Shown: one piece after another, positions 51,314 to 62,456 of the stretch
Numbering within the stretch: position 1 is the first letter of the stretch
How the letters are laid out: each line of letters starts with the position of its first letter
Assembly: GCA_963969395.1 (NCBI GenBank)
Contig: OZ017795.1
Span: 1,798,001-1,862,000, forward strand
Reading direction: 5' to 3'
From: Pseudoscleropodium purum
Lineage: Eukaryota > Streptophyta > Bryopsida > Hypnales > Brachytheciaceae
DNA: 64,000 nucleotides
Position numbers and translations under genes: made by a program
Notes under the pieces: generated by a model
What the model was told of the DNA's origin: nothing
The model's input: the letters and a program-made list of their open reading frames with translations, nothing else
Database searches by the model: none

Positions 51314-51801
51314 TTACGGATATATGGTTAATTTGTTGGTTATGTACTGGGTGACTTCGAAGTAACCCTGAGCCCCTGCCCCTTTAGCATGCACCACACG
51401 CTCCGGAATGCGCTCCCAGTTGAAGTCCCATTCTTCTCGAACAAATGAAGATCCTCGAATGTCACGATGCCGCTCTCCCCAATCGTCACACTGATCAATC
51501 CACACCCAGGCAATCTTTCATCAAGCCAATTGAAAATCACTCACTGACTGACAGCACCCACACAAAAGCCTTATCAAGCAATCTGCAAAAAAACCCTGTG
51601 AAATCACTCGCAATTCCTCAAAGCATGAAGAATGATCCATAGTTAGTATGACTGAATTCATAGCTGATACCTGTGGTTGTCATCAGAGACAAGATGACCA
51701 ACCAAATTATTGTACAGAGACTCCCCATTGTGTCCCAAACACATAGGTCCTGCATCTAAGTCACCCTCACGTCTGACTCTATCGCCACTCGCACCTCCCA
51801 T
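51314..51801 (-). pseudogene. Truncated, frameshifted catalase gene relic (N-terminal part)
   Basis: Exon 1 relic 51801-51671 ends GTCTCTGATGACAACCACAG before GTATCAG. Exon 2 relic starts at 51490 after GATTGATCAG. Splicing gives [14 protein letters not shown]...E-D-L-H-L-F-E-K, then, after a 1-nt deletion, [17 protein letters not shown] and G-Y-F-E-V-T. This is the N-terminal catalase signature, including the R-V-V-H-A segment with the active-site histidine. Homology stops at about 51335; the remaining catalase (haem-binding and C-terminal parts) is absent. It lies between units B and C, outside both. The first-exon start is uncertain because an acceptor-like TTTTTTACAG precedes S-F-G-H-T-I-F-R. 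Confidence 0.8.
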
Positions 51802-51864
51802 GCGGAAGATGGTGTGCCCAAAGGACTGTAAAAAATCCGTCACCACAGCTAATGCCGAACTCAA

Positions 51865-53100
51865 CTAAATCTTATTACCTCGAAAAGACAGATCGGACAG
51901 AGGGCTGCTGCAAATTCTCGTTGCTGACGTCTCAGAGAGATGGCGAGTCCTATTAATACAATCTTCTTTGATCGATGTCAAAGTTACCCTTCAATTGACG
52001 CCAGAGTCTCAGCTCCAGAAATATTGTAATTCTTGCGAGTTGGGCACACTCAGCTAGCTCTTGGATCTCGAGGCACGTGGAGAATGTGAGTGACTAGCTC
52101 CACCGAATGACGGAGGTACGGAGCCATGAATTCAGGCGGTTCACTTGGGAGGTGTTGGTGTAATTTTTCTAATTTGAAATTTTAATAATTTTTGAGTAAT
52201 TTTGAGTATTGCTTCAGAGTCGTGAACATTTCTGACAGCAGTGATACTAACTGGAGTTCAGTTTAGTGAATTTTAAAAAGGCTGTTTTTACTGATTTACA
52301 ATTCCATATTTGTTGATACAACTGGCTGGACTCTTGGGAAGTACAGTACATTGGCGGGAGAAGATGCTTGATCAACTGGGTCGATGCCACGTGGTGAACA
52401 TGTGTCACTACTCATAGTTGGCAGTGCCTGGTTTGCTGAGCATGCGGAATGGATAGGGTGGAATGCTGGATGGGCGTTACAGTTTGGCGCAGTGAGACTT
52501 TGAAACTCAAAGTAGGTTTGGGGACCCGGATTCCAACATTCAGGGCATTTTCCAAACTTCACTAATCCATTTGCCAATATTGTCAATTAGTGAAGTCTGT
52601 AATCCACTTTAGACTCTAAGAGCACTTTAGCCTCGATAATTGGCGCTGCACGCCTACTCTTCCGCACCTTGTGTCCATGGTGATGTTGTCTGAGCGCGCT
52701 GCCCGCTAACGCATTGGATTGAAGAACCTCCGAATCGTACTGCAGAGTCAAGAATGCACACGGCTTATTTGCCTATAACTTAATTGCATGCACGTTGATT
52801 GAGAATTTATGTTTTGTCTAGACAATCGCATTTAAATTCTTGTGCCACAAATGCAGATTAGGGCCGTGATGTGCTCGCTTAGAGGGCGCCGAGGATGATG
52901 CCCGCATGGTGATCCTGATCTTTGCGTGGTTTGAGCGCACGATGGGTGCTATCATTATCGCAGTGGGTTCGTCAATTTTTTCGTCGAATTCACGTCATCG
53001 TTCAATGCATTTAGGTGAGTGATTTCGTCCATGAGAAGGGGACTATCATGGTGCCAAGTATCAGAGATTGCGCGAACCTTGGATTTTTCGAGCCGTGGTT
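51865..53100. other. Non-coding spacer with repeat fragments
   Basis: No gene recognised. 52488-52640 resembles the start of the unit B/C leader (GTGAGACTTTGAAACTCAAA, CATTCAGGGCATTTTCCAAA, TTTGCCAATATTGTCAA), so it is another truncated unit fragment. Confidence 0.6.
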
Positions 53101-53104
53101 CATG

Positions 53105-53270
53105 AAGATGGTGAAGTGGAAAAGCTTGAGACTGAGACAACGTCCTTGTTATTAACACTTGTCATGTCTTCTTCACAGACTAGAAACTCTTGCATCGAAT
53201 ACATGTTTTCAACTTGTGAAATACATAAATTATTGCTAGCTGCTGCTGTGATTACCATCATAGTTTCAAA
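53105..53270. repeat. Duplicated segment shared with 43563-43735
   Basis: See the partner copy; CTAGCTGCTGCTGTGATTAC here corresponds to CTAGCAGCTGCTGTGGTAAC there. Confidence 0.8.
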
Positions 53271-54297
53271 GCGTGATCACTGAGACTTTGAAGCTAATTA
53301 AAAGTATGTTCAAGGGTGACCCGGCTTCCTACATTCAGGGCATTTTTCAAACTTCACTAATTAGTTTGCCAATATTGTCAAAAATAGCAGTTGTTGCCTC
53401 GGGAGTAATCCGCTCCATACAGTAAGAGCACTTGTTAGGGCGTCGGCAGTAATCCACTTGAGAGTCCACACTAGAAGAGCTCTTGTTGCCTCGGAGGCAA
53501 TTCACTCCAGACAATAATTTGAGCACTTGTTCCCGCGGCAGTAGCTCACTTTAGACTCTAAGAGCACTTGTTGCCTTGGTAATTAGCTTCAGACTATAAG
53601 AGCAGAAGCTTGATCGATCCCTCCTCAACTATTTCACTTCACTCACTGTTGTTGTGAGTGTTGTTCGAGCTGTTGCAGGTTTCTGTTGCTAGGAGATCAC
53701 GTACCCCTCACCCCTCCTCGGCTCTGGCTTCCCCGGTACTCGCCGCATCGATTCTTCAGTTGATCTCTGGTCAGCACCAAAGATGCTTGTTACTATAATT
53801 CCCTCTTTTTGTGCTTGATATAGAAGACGGTCAGGAGGGGAGTACCGTTGTACAGGGTGAGATCGATGATAGGTTCATGGTCCTACATATTCATCAAAAT
53901 AGGGTGTGGGCTTCAAAGGGCCAAAATTATGTCTTCAATTGTGTCAGTCAGTTGTATAGATCAAAGCTAATTGCAAAAATTATGTCCCCTCTAAAATTTA
54001 GGCTCCAGAAAATTGCAACCCTCTCGATGGTTTAGACAGAATAGTATGAAAAGGTCGGGGCTTAAAGTAGAGACGTCGATACTGTTTTATTAATTATTCA
54101 CTCAGCTAGCTAGTATCGGTCCTGCGAAACCTGTACTATCTGTGATTCAGTTTCAAGGCAGTTTTCTCAGTTCGGCCAAATAATACAACGAGTGAACACA
54201 CACTCTGAGCATACACACACGTATAACAAGTCCTTAATGATTTGAACTTATTAGAGTTCAGTGTATAAGCCTTGCGAACGATCAATCGCATGTAACA

Positions 54298-55710
54298 ATG
54301 GTACATGTATCCAGGAACCATCCGGAAGCCTCACAAATGGTGCCTGAGCAGCAAGCGTCGATAACAGTGTGGTGCGGCGGCGTAAACACAGATCAGGATG
54401 TTTCCATTCGCCTGGTCCCCAACGGTACCAACCAACAAGTGACCAACCTTGACAGCCGAGAACCGTTGGTAGTCTTGAAGGTGCATTCCACTTGTTTAAA
54501 GAAACCCAGCAAGTACTTCCAACCGGGCTTAAGCCAAAGATGGACACATCCAGATGCAAATCCATCACCACCTTCCATGGAATTCAATCTGAAGCTCGGC
54601 CATGGGCTGCAAGAGGCGTCTTACACAGATTGCTTTTCCCGCATGTACACTCCTCTCCGCAAAAACTTCAAAGACGTCAAATCCAGTCTGGAGCTTCTGC
54701 GAGTTGCGTCTCAGATCGAGTTTCACGAATTGGTGGACACCATTTGTCGATATTTGTCAACCATACTTTGGTCTGAGGAGCTAGGATGAGCTCAGGATTC
54801 GACAATTCTTATCATGCCCAGATTTTCCGCGACGCCAGACCGAGGATCTGGTTGCTCGGTTGCAGATCGGCGAACATGGCAACGAGGATAACTGTAGGAA
54901 ATTGCTATGCCACCAGATTGCGCACAGCATATGCGTTGCTTTGCGAGCACTACGGAATCTCTCTCTGTGTCTACTTCCGTCTTGACGCAAAGTAACGCAT
55001 ATGCTGTGCTCAATCTTTGGTCGAGGACTTGTTCAATGGCATTGGACGAAGCGAAATTGATTCTGCTTTTGAGAATGACATGGTCACGATTGTGAGCAAG
55101 GAGGTGAAGGAAATGCTGGAGAGTTTCCATGAAGACTGTCGTAAGCATGCCAGCTTTCGCGACCTTTTCGGAAAAAAGGTGTTGCACATTGACGTTAGGA
55201 GAGTTTCTGGTTTTAAACGAAAACTCAAGGCACTCTGTTGGGCACTGGAGCTTCTTGTTGAAGACACAAGTGGCTGAAGAAGTGATCGAATGCTTGCTGC
55301 ATTTGGAGTGGTTTTTTAAAACAATTGATGCAGCCCATGGTGTGGACTCTGCACAACCAGTTTCGAAAAACGTTGCACTACAATTTTGTAAGGTTGTGAT
55401 ATTGATTTTCCGAGGGGTGGTCGCGGGACGTCTGCTGTTGGGAATTCCAGATCGAGTATTACTGATCCAGACTTGGCAATGGATCGACATCATTGGAGAT
55501 CCAGACACGGAGAATGACATCCTTGTAACGTGGGGGTTTGGACAAGCTCTAGAAGCTGTGTTTTTGACTTTGCCATTAGAGCAGCAGTTGGAGGCCTTAC
55601 AACAGGACTCTTTTTTCTCCCACGCATTCATCAGCAGAAGCTTGCTGATAACTCTGATGAAAAGAAACTGGCCAGATGAAGAGGATGCATTGCTGCCATG
55701 GTTGTCATAA
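54298..55710 (+). pseudogene. BTB/POZ-domain gene, copy C (multiple lesions)
   Basis: Paralogue of 48933-50364, broken independently. The N-terminal BTB part (54298-54789) is intact through the site of the 11-bp duplication in copy B, but ends at an insertion of CTAG (54781-54784) that shifts the frame to a stop. Further on, a 23-bp-arm inverted duplication (54923-55007) replaces the ancestral sequence and brings an in-frame TGA (54983-54985). An extra T near 55251-55254 shifts the frame again. The C-terminal frame is cut off at TAA (55708-55710) inside the inserted MITE. The family C-terminal motifs TLPLEQQ and GIPDRV remain. No functional full-length product can be made. Confidence 0.85.
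54923..55007. repeat. Inverted duplication (23-bp arms) inside BTB copy C
   Basis: CACAGCATATGCGTTGCTTT(GCG) at 54923-54945 is repeated in reverse complement at 54985/54986-55007 with one mismatch; the spacer is 40 nt. Copy B has only the first arm in its coding frame (CTCAGTATACGCATTGCTTT), so the second arm is new. The arm-flanking bases (CTTCCGTCTTG) are also the reverse complement of the GAAGACGGAA that follows the arm in copy B, so the inverted copy is about 34 bp. Confidence 0.85.
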
Positions 55711-55999
55711 AGGGCAAGTTAGGGTCATCGGACTGGACGGACAGATGGGCAAATCGGACCGGACGGACTGACGGTTTGGACGGCTTTAATTTTGTAACAT
55801 GTGCAATTTTGTGGAATGACATGTCATCTCGTCCGCGCCCTGACGATCTCGTCCACGCCTAGCATGTTCCTTAATTCACATGACATCCACGTAACTTATT
55901 TTTCCGTTATCAAAAAGTCAACTATGTGTTGACTGTATCGGACGGGCGGGACCTCTAACGGACGGGCGAACTGGACTTCTGTCCACTATGACAACCATG
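55697..55999. mobile_element. hAT-like MITE with 8-bp target duplication
   Basis: A 303-bp insertion with perfect 13-bp terminal inverted repeats: CATGGTTGTCATA at the left, TATGACAACCATG at the right. It is flanked by ATTGCTGC (55689-55696) and ATTGCTAC (56000-56007), an 8-bp duplication with one change, as expected for hAT elements. Unit B has the uninterrupted site (GGATGCATTGCTGCAGCCTG near 50300). The interior has GGAC/CGGACGG-rich subterminal motifs and no coding capacity. Confidence 0.9.
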
Positions 56000-56617
56000 A
56001 TTGCTACAAGTTGACTTAGAAGTGGAGGGGGATGCATTCAATTCTATAAAAACATACATGAGAGCAGGAGAGTAGGAGACCAAGTTTTTCAATGAATTTC
56101 AGTTGGTTCTTTAATTCATGCAACAATTACATGGATTCAGTTAAATTGAGGTAGAGCAATGGGTTGAAGACTCTGTAATTCAACTACAAAAGATAGACCT
56201 GAATTTTGCGAATGGAAGGTGAAGAACTGGTTATAGGAATATATATATATATGGTCCTTTTCGAGAACTTTTTGAGAATATTTTTCGAGACCTTTTCGAG
56301 AATATTTTTCAAAGACTAAAGTTACTAGAGTCAAGTGCAGAAAACTGACTGTAAGAACATTCAGACATTGAAGGAAATTATACCCTACAATAATCAAGCC
56401 CAAAATAATTTTCTAAATAGGAGAACTCAGAAAGTGCGAAATCTAAAGAAAATGGACTGTTGGAAACATAATTGAAGATGGAAAGGTAGCCGTATATTCT
56501 TGGAAGAAATACAATAGCGGAGAGAGAATTCATTGTGAAGATTACCGGAACTCATGCCTATTTTTGTCGATGAAATTTTCCCTCATTATGTGACCATCAC
56601 TATAATCCACATCTCCC

Positions 56618-57200
56618 TCATTCTTGCGTGCTTAGATCCAGCTCTGTTGCATACGCGCTTAATTGTTCATTGTATGGCGTCACCATTTCCACGGTGGTCC
56701 ACGGCTCTGTCACGATGGTGTCTGCTGAGACTATTCGTGTATATAGATGATCTGGTTCGACAGCCCAAAAATAAGTAGCAAGCGGAGTCTCCTCTTCCAG
56801 TTCAACTTTAGGAAACTAATGCATTACTTCTTTGATTATTCTGTATACTTCAGCAGATAAGTCATTCGATCACAGAGCCTTCCGCCCTTCTACTAGTCCA
56901 TCCCAATATCTAAGTAACCCATAAGTAGCCCATGTGTAGAATAGCGACCTTACATGTGGAGGGCTTGCATCATCACGATTGTGAGCGTCATTTTTCAACC
57001 TCCGAAGGTCAAGGAGATAACTCTCAGCGAGACAGCCCGTGAGGTAGTCTACTTGCCGAAATTCTGCAGTTTGCGCATACAGCAAATGACTCACTGAGTG
57101 TCCTACCTCAAACTGATACCACTGGTGGTGGACGAAGCAATGCAAACCGGCTTTTCTGTCTAGGCACGCTACGGCTTCATAGAGTCACTCTCTTGAAGGG
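56618..57200 (-). pseudogene. Unidentified decayed reading frame downstream of BTB copy C
   Basis: Reading the minus strand from about 57200 gives a protein-like chain (Y-E-A-V-A-C-L-D-R-K-A-G, H-Q-W-Y-Q-F-E-V-G-H-S-V, A-E-F-R-Q-V-D-Y-L-T-G) that continues, through two stops, as L-R-Y-W-D-G-L-V-E-G-R-K-A-L, Y-R-I-I-K-E-V-M-H, F-P-K-V-E, D-H-L-Y-T and S-A-D-T. The matching stretch of unit B (about 51180-50830) has the same frame with R-Y-W-N-G-Q-L-E-G-R-K-A-L, Y-R-I-I-R-E-V-M-Y and F-P-K-V-E, with different stops. I do not recognise the family. An open frame at 57558-57223 may be an upstream part of the same gene. Confidence 0.4.
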
Positions 57201-57595
57201 CAAGAGTACAACAAAACTTCAACTACGAAGACAGAGGAAGGGAAGAAACGCATGGACTCTTCACCAATTTAGGCAGTCGCTCTGTATGTATTGCAAAGTT
57301 GGAGCCCGTGTCGTGCAAGCCACCTAAAAAGTACTGTTGCCTGCTGAATATGTAGAGAAGGCATCTCAACTGCCAAATTCTCATTGTCCTTGGGCTGGGA
57401 AGTGCCCAAGACTGAAGGTCGTTGCAAACGATCCTGTCGTAAACTTCATAAAAATGAAAATAAAAAACTCTGACCACGGATTGGATCAAATGAAGACCTA
57501 AACTCGTGCGGGAGTAGTCATTTGACGTGTTTTTGGAGTCTCTTTGAAAGAAAAACATCCTTCACGTTCTTTAGTGCTTCACCCTAGAAGGACGT

Positions 57596-57785
57596 CACAG
57601 ACACTAAGCGTGTGATGAATGACAGACGCTCCTTCTATGGAAGACAGCAGTGCAAATCTTATCCTTGAAATTTTCTGTGAAAAGGGGAGGTCCTCTACAA
57701 TAGTTTCTACCTTCAAATGAGTGCTCAAGTAGTTTTTTCAGCAAATGATTCATACGGTATCAAAAAAGATGATTTCCACGATGAG
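57596..57785. repeat. About 200-bp dispersed repeat, copy 1
   Basis: Shares GTGATGAATGACAGA, AGTGCAA, TCTACAATAGTTT and ATGATT...AAAAAGATGATTTC with 60125-60340 and 63493-63705. Confidence 0.7.
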
Positions 57786-59520
57786 TTGGATTTCAACTCA
57801 ATGACCAGTTATACAAGTACATGGAAAATCATCCATTTTTCAATAAGAAAATGAACTGTTTGAGCTTCACATATACAACAACGATCCAGGATCAACAGAA
57901 TTTATACACGCAGATCTCAATTCAGCTTCAGCAGCTCTACTCCTGCACTTCCTAGCGCCTCCTTGACACCACTGTCTGTGCTCGTCTGCGCTCTCGGTGC
58001 ATCAGAATGAAAACATCAATACCAATTCAGCAGAGGACCAACCCAGCAATTAATCTCATCTCCAGCAACTAATCCCATCTGCAACAGGCTTGCAACAACT
58101 GAACAGGTGTTAGCCATTCACTTCTAGTCAAATTAAATCAAGTTAGCAAAGCTTAGAAAAAGTGAAAAACACACCGTGAATACCTTGCATGCAACCATTT
58201 CAATTCCAAATAAAACACTCTCTCATTAACAAATTATATGTTCAAGAAGTCATATCCTAACACATTCAATTCAATAATACACCACGCCCTACATCCCAAA
58301 CTAACAACTAAGTCAAACTTTGAATGAGTTCCAAGTGTGCTATAGTCAGAAAGCTTAAGAGTGTAGAAAGTGAACAAGACATTCCAGAATGACATTCTAC
58401 CATAGAGCTCATAATAAAGAGTGAATGATGGAATTTAATGCAGTACCTTCTTTCCATACTGAAGAGTGCTGTAGCAATTTAACGAGCAGAGGCACTGCCA
58501 CCGTTGGCACGAATGACCTGCGCATTAATCCAACCCCCCTCGCTGCTCACCACGAACAGAACAACATTAGCAATATCTTCAGGCTCTCCCAATCTCTCCA
58601 GCGGCGCCGACTTCTTGAGCATTTCGATCTCGGCCTCCCTCTTCCCCTTGAAGAAAAACTCCGTGGCCACAGGACCCGGGGAGACGCAATTCGCCGTAAT
58701 CTGCTTCCCCCGAAGCTCCTTCGCCAAGATTAGGGTAAACGTCTCCACCGCGGCTTTACTCGAACCATACGCGGCGTAGGTCGGCAGCAACATACTCACA
58801 ACCGACGTACTAATGTTGACGATCCTTCCGCCACTCGCAGGCGGAATCCGAGACGCCGCTTCTTTCGAAACAAGGAATGTGCCTTTCGTGTTGACAGAGT
58901 ATATTTTGTCCCATTCCTCTTCAGTCGTGTTGACGACGCTCGGATTGTGACTGAGAATCGTGCCTGCGCAGTTCACCACAATGTGAGGTGCCCCAAACGC
59001 GGCCTCGGATTGATCGAAAAGAGCTTTCACGTCGACCCCCTTGCTCACGTCGCTTTGACAGCAATCGCCTTCGATTTCGATCCTTCAATTAATGCGACGA
59101 CATCCTTCGCTTTCGCCTCATTTCTGGCGTAATTCACAACCACGTTCGCGCCTTGCTTCCCGAAGAGAATGGAAATGTCGCGGCCGATGCCTTGAGACCC
59201 GCCCGTGACGATCGCCGTCTTCCCGGACAAGCTCAACAAGCCTGCCATAGCAAGTTTCCACACTAAAATTGGATCAAATCTTCGCCAAATTTTCACCAAA
59301 TGTTCGTCAATTGCGTCCAAAACTTGCGCGAAATCACGAATTGTCAGCAGCCAAGGGGATCGGCAATGTGGAAGAGATGAAGTGCGGGACTGATCGTGGA
59401 GCAGATCGAAGCGCCATGTAATAGAGCGGGATCGGAAGTTCCGAATGCAATTTCGGAATGGTTCATTGGTTGGGAGCGACTTCAAAGCTACTTTTGATAT
59501 ATTTCCTTTTCCAAGAAAGT
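57783..59520. repeat. SDR segmental duplication, copy 2
   Basis: Partner of 39298-41015; see SDR1 and SDR2 entries. Confidence 0.88.
58479..59248 (-). pseudogene. SDR2, frameshifted paralogue of SDR1
   Basis: Same start (M-A-G-L-L-S-L-S-G-K-T-A) and same stop as SDR1, with TGGSQGIG, NCAG and YGSSK all present. One base of the SDR1 sequence CACGTCCGCT is missing (CACGTCGCT at 59047-59055), so the frame reads ...A-V-K-A-T and stops at TGA after about 67 codons. The remaining 3' frame (58479-59048) is open and starts with an in-frame ATG, but lacks the Rossmann glycine motif. It retains NISTS where SDR1 has NITTT. The lesion is a single deletion and otherwise the copy is well conserved, so the loss is recent or is an assembly error. 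Confidence 0.85.
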
Positions 59521-59739
59521 GGGATACTGTACCGTACATTTTGAAAATTGCGTTTTCAAATATTTAAATTCAATTATGCGGAGTTTACGATGAAGTCTCT
59601 GGCTCGACCCCCAGACTCTGTAATTGCACATGCATTGGACACCCCTCGAGTCTGCCATTTTAACATGGTTTTTTTTGTTTTTTTTGTTTTTAACATTATA
59701 ACATTATTTACTAATGAGGCAGGGTATCCCACAGTGAAC

Positions 59740-60010
59740 AAAATTGTCTTCCACAATTGGACTCAGTTACTGTCCCCACAAGAAGCATAGCCCATAGGCC
59801 TCATTTGTTGTGAACAAGCTCTAAGTTAAATATCCCATTTCAAACAATATTGTTCAGTAGTATACCCCGCAAGCTCAGCCAAAGTATAATATGATGTTAA
59901 ACTATCCCAGGTCCACAATTCGTTGACATTTTTACATAAGAAAATAATTTAGGCTGTTCCTATCCAATCAGACTTCTTCTTCTCACCCAACTGGAAAGCC
60001 CAATGGGAGT
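59740..60010. repeat. Duplication unit remnant D
   Basis: Matches the beginning of unit A: CATAGCCCATAGGCCTCATT against ATAGCCCAGATGCCTCACTT, then TTGTTGTGA, CTCAGCCAAA, TAGTAT and CAATCAGACTTCTTCTTCTC. The match fades by about 60 kb. Confidence 0.65.
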
Positions 60011-60124
60011 TGCGCATGACCATCTTATCATCATTGCATCTTAATTCTTAGGTGAGTGGAGATAGGGGGAATATTCTTGCATTTTTTTTAATGAGAAGTG
60101 CACTTTACCCTTGTAATGTTGCCA

Positions 60125-60340
60125 CAGACACAAGTGTCTGATGAATGACAGAGAATTGTCTTATATAGGATAGAAGTGCAACTATTCATCCTCCGAGTTT
60201 TGTTTTGAAAAGGGAACATCTTCTATAGTAGTTTAACTTCCAATGAATACTTTTCCATTTTTTTAAATGATTGATTCTCACAGTATTAGAAAAAGATGAT
60301 TTCTTTAAAGATCAGCCCATCCTAGTAGGATTAAATGAGA
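60125..60340. repeat. About 200-bp dispersed repeat, copy 2
   Basis: GATGAATGACAGAGAATT, AGGATAGAAGTGCAACTATT, TTCCAATGAATACTTTTCCA and AGCCCATCCT match 63493-63705 closely and 57596-57785 more weakly. Confidence 0.8.
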
Positions 60341-61392
60341 TAATTGAAGTTCTTTTTGAGGATCTATAAGAGACCTCAAAGGATTCAAATTTGTCATTGC
60401 TTAGAATTTTAGTCAGAACCACTTGAAATGGATTTGATTGACAAGGGGCTCTAAATTTGACGAATTTTCTACACAAATAAGGAAATAGTGTGTTCCATGT
60501 GATTGCACCTTCTTGGAGACATGTAACATCTCATTTCATTATGTAAACCCATTTTCTAAAGACTTCCCAAGATAGTGGAATTAGAAAGGGTTTCAATGTT
60601 AATCCTAAGTAACCTAAAGGGGGGGTACTTTCAAAATGGTCCAAAATTGCCAAGAACTTGAGTAATTTTTTTGCTCATTTTTTCTTGAGATCAAATAGAA
60701 TGTAACCATTGGATCTTGAATTCTAAATTGAAAGTGAGAACCTCAAAATATTTCAAATTATTTGACCACATAGTTTGGTATGTATTAAAATTTGAAATTT
60801 AATTGGATTAATGGAAAATAAGACAACTCACTTTGAAGGAGCATATCTCAATTCAAATATTTTGAAATAATGAATTGATTGTACTCAGTAAAAGACAAGA
60901 GAGTTGAGGATGCTCCTCTAAAATTTCACACCATTCTAAACATTTTTTCAATTCATGGTGGAGCTTGCAATGCACGATGGTCAATGAAATGAGAGAAGTG
61001 TTTGTAAGAAAAACATGAATTAGACAATTGTCTTCTCCTAAATCTCTTTGGGTCTATCTTTTTCTAGATAGATCTGATCTTTTTAAGGTGGGCAACAATT
61101 GCATTGGTTGGCTAAATTTTCAATCCATGCCCAAACCAAACCTAATAAAATGAGTTGTGAACTGCATTACTCCATTTAGCTTTTGAGATTTTCACAAAGT
61201 GGAGTTTAACTTGGAATTTGATGAAACTACCATCATTGGATTTTTAATACAATCTTTTTCGAAGAAATAATATTTACTTTTAAAAAAAACTCAAAATTGT
61301 AAAAATAGGCAACTCAAAAAAGAGGATCAACGATCAAAAAATATTCACTTGGGTCATTAGGAGACCCTATTTGCAAGTGAACATGTGACTAT

Positions 61393-61480
61393 TTGCGCCA
61401 CTACTTCATGGCCATTATTTATTAGTGGTGTACATTTAAAACTTTCAAATGTACACTACTGATACATAGTGGTAGTGCAA
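61393..61480. repeat. Nested foldback hairpin
   Basis: Inner arms AGTGGTGTACATTT (61434-61447) and AAATGTACACTACT (61447-61460), outer arms TTGCGCCACTACTTCATG and CATAGTGGTAGTGCAA, imperfect. MITE-like. Confidence 0.65.
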
Positions 61481-62374
61481 GTATGGTGGCTTTTTCTTTG
61501 TGAAGCAAATATTAGGAAGCAAATATTAACCCCTCAACGCCCAAGGGGCTCAAAAGCAACCTCACGTAGCTTGAGTCCAATCCAAAGTAATGTAACTTTT
61601 GCATCTAATGTCCAAATCCAATAAAACTTGTTGGAGAAGTTGAAAATACTTTTCTAATTTATGTGGTAAAATTTTCAGATCAATCCAAGATGGATTAGTT
61701 TCTTGAAATCCAATCGAAGTTCACAAGTATAATTTGGATTCACAAAACTGCACTTGATGGATGCAACTTTGGGGGCTTGTATCTCCTTCATACAAAGGTT
61801 TCTTTAAGTAAAATTTGTTGTATTATATTCCCCTTTAAGTCTAGTTCTTGTGGTAAAATTTTCATATCAATCTAGGTTGTTTTGAGAGCAATTCGAAGTT
61901 CAAAACCCTAATAGTTTTTCATTATAGTGAACTTTGGGCGTCCTATTTCTTCTTCATACAATGCCCGTTTTCAATAATTCTTTTTGCTAAAGTTGCACAT
62001 ACTAGTCTAGTTTGTGTCAATAAAATTTCGTATCAATCCAAGAAATAATGAGTGACTTAGAGGCATTTTAGTAGGAGGTTCAGCCTCAAATGTAATTCTT
62101 AGCAACTTTTCTTGACATTTCAAAGCCATTTTGTAGACACAATGAGTCAATCAAATGATATTTTTTTTCACCAATGTATTTGTATGCTGATTTCCAAGCA
62201 CTTTTTAGTTTAAAGTTTTTTCATTTGAGAAGGTTCAGAATTCAAATTTCACCTCCAAATGTGTTTTTAGGAAAATTTCAGAATTCTTTTTCAACACTAA
62301 AACATTATAATCTTTCAATCTACATAATCAAATGACTTTAAATTAGATTCCTGCCATCTACAACATGTGTACTA

Positions 62375-62456
62375 CATGATTGTACAGTTAAGATCTCTAT
62401 AACTTAATCACATTTCATGATTGTACAGTTAAGATCTCTATAACTTAGTCCATTTA
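62375..62456. repeat. 41-bp direct tandem duplication
   Basis: CATGATTGTACAGTTAAGAT... occurs at 62375 and again at 62416; the copies are almost identical, so the event is recent. Confidence 0.9.

Larger units (their letters stand above)
53262..57000. repeat. Duplication unit C (with BTB gene copy C)
   Basis: Parallels unit B from the GTGATCACTGAGACTTTGAAG leader through the BTB frame to the 3' flank (GTTCAACTTTAGGAAACTAA, CAGAGCCTTCCGCCCTTCTA). Differences from B include the hAT-like MITE at 55697 and an internal inverted duplication at 54923. Confidence 0.8.

Noticed and set aside
52296..52586. 96-aa minus-strand frame
   Set aside because: No recognisable domain; it overlaps a truncated unit-leader fragment that is non-coding in units B and C.
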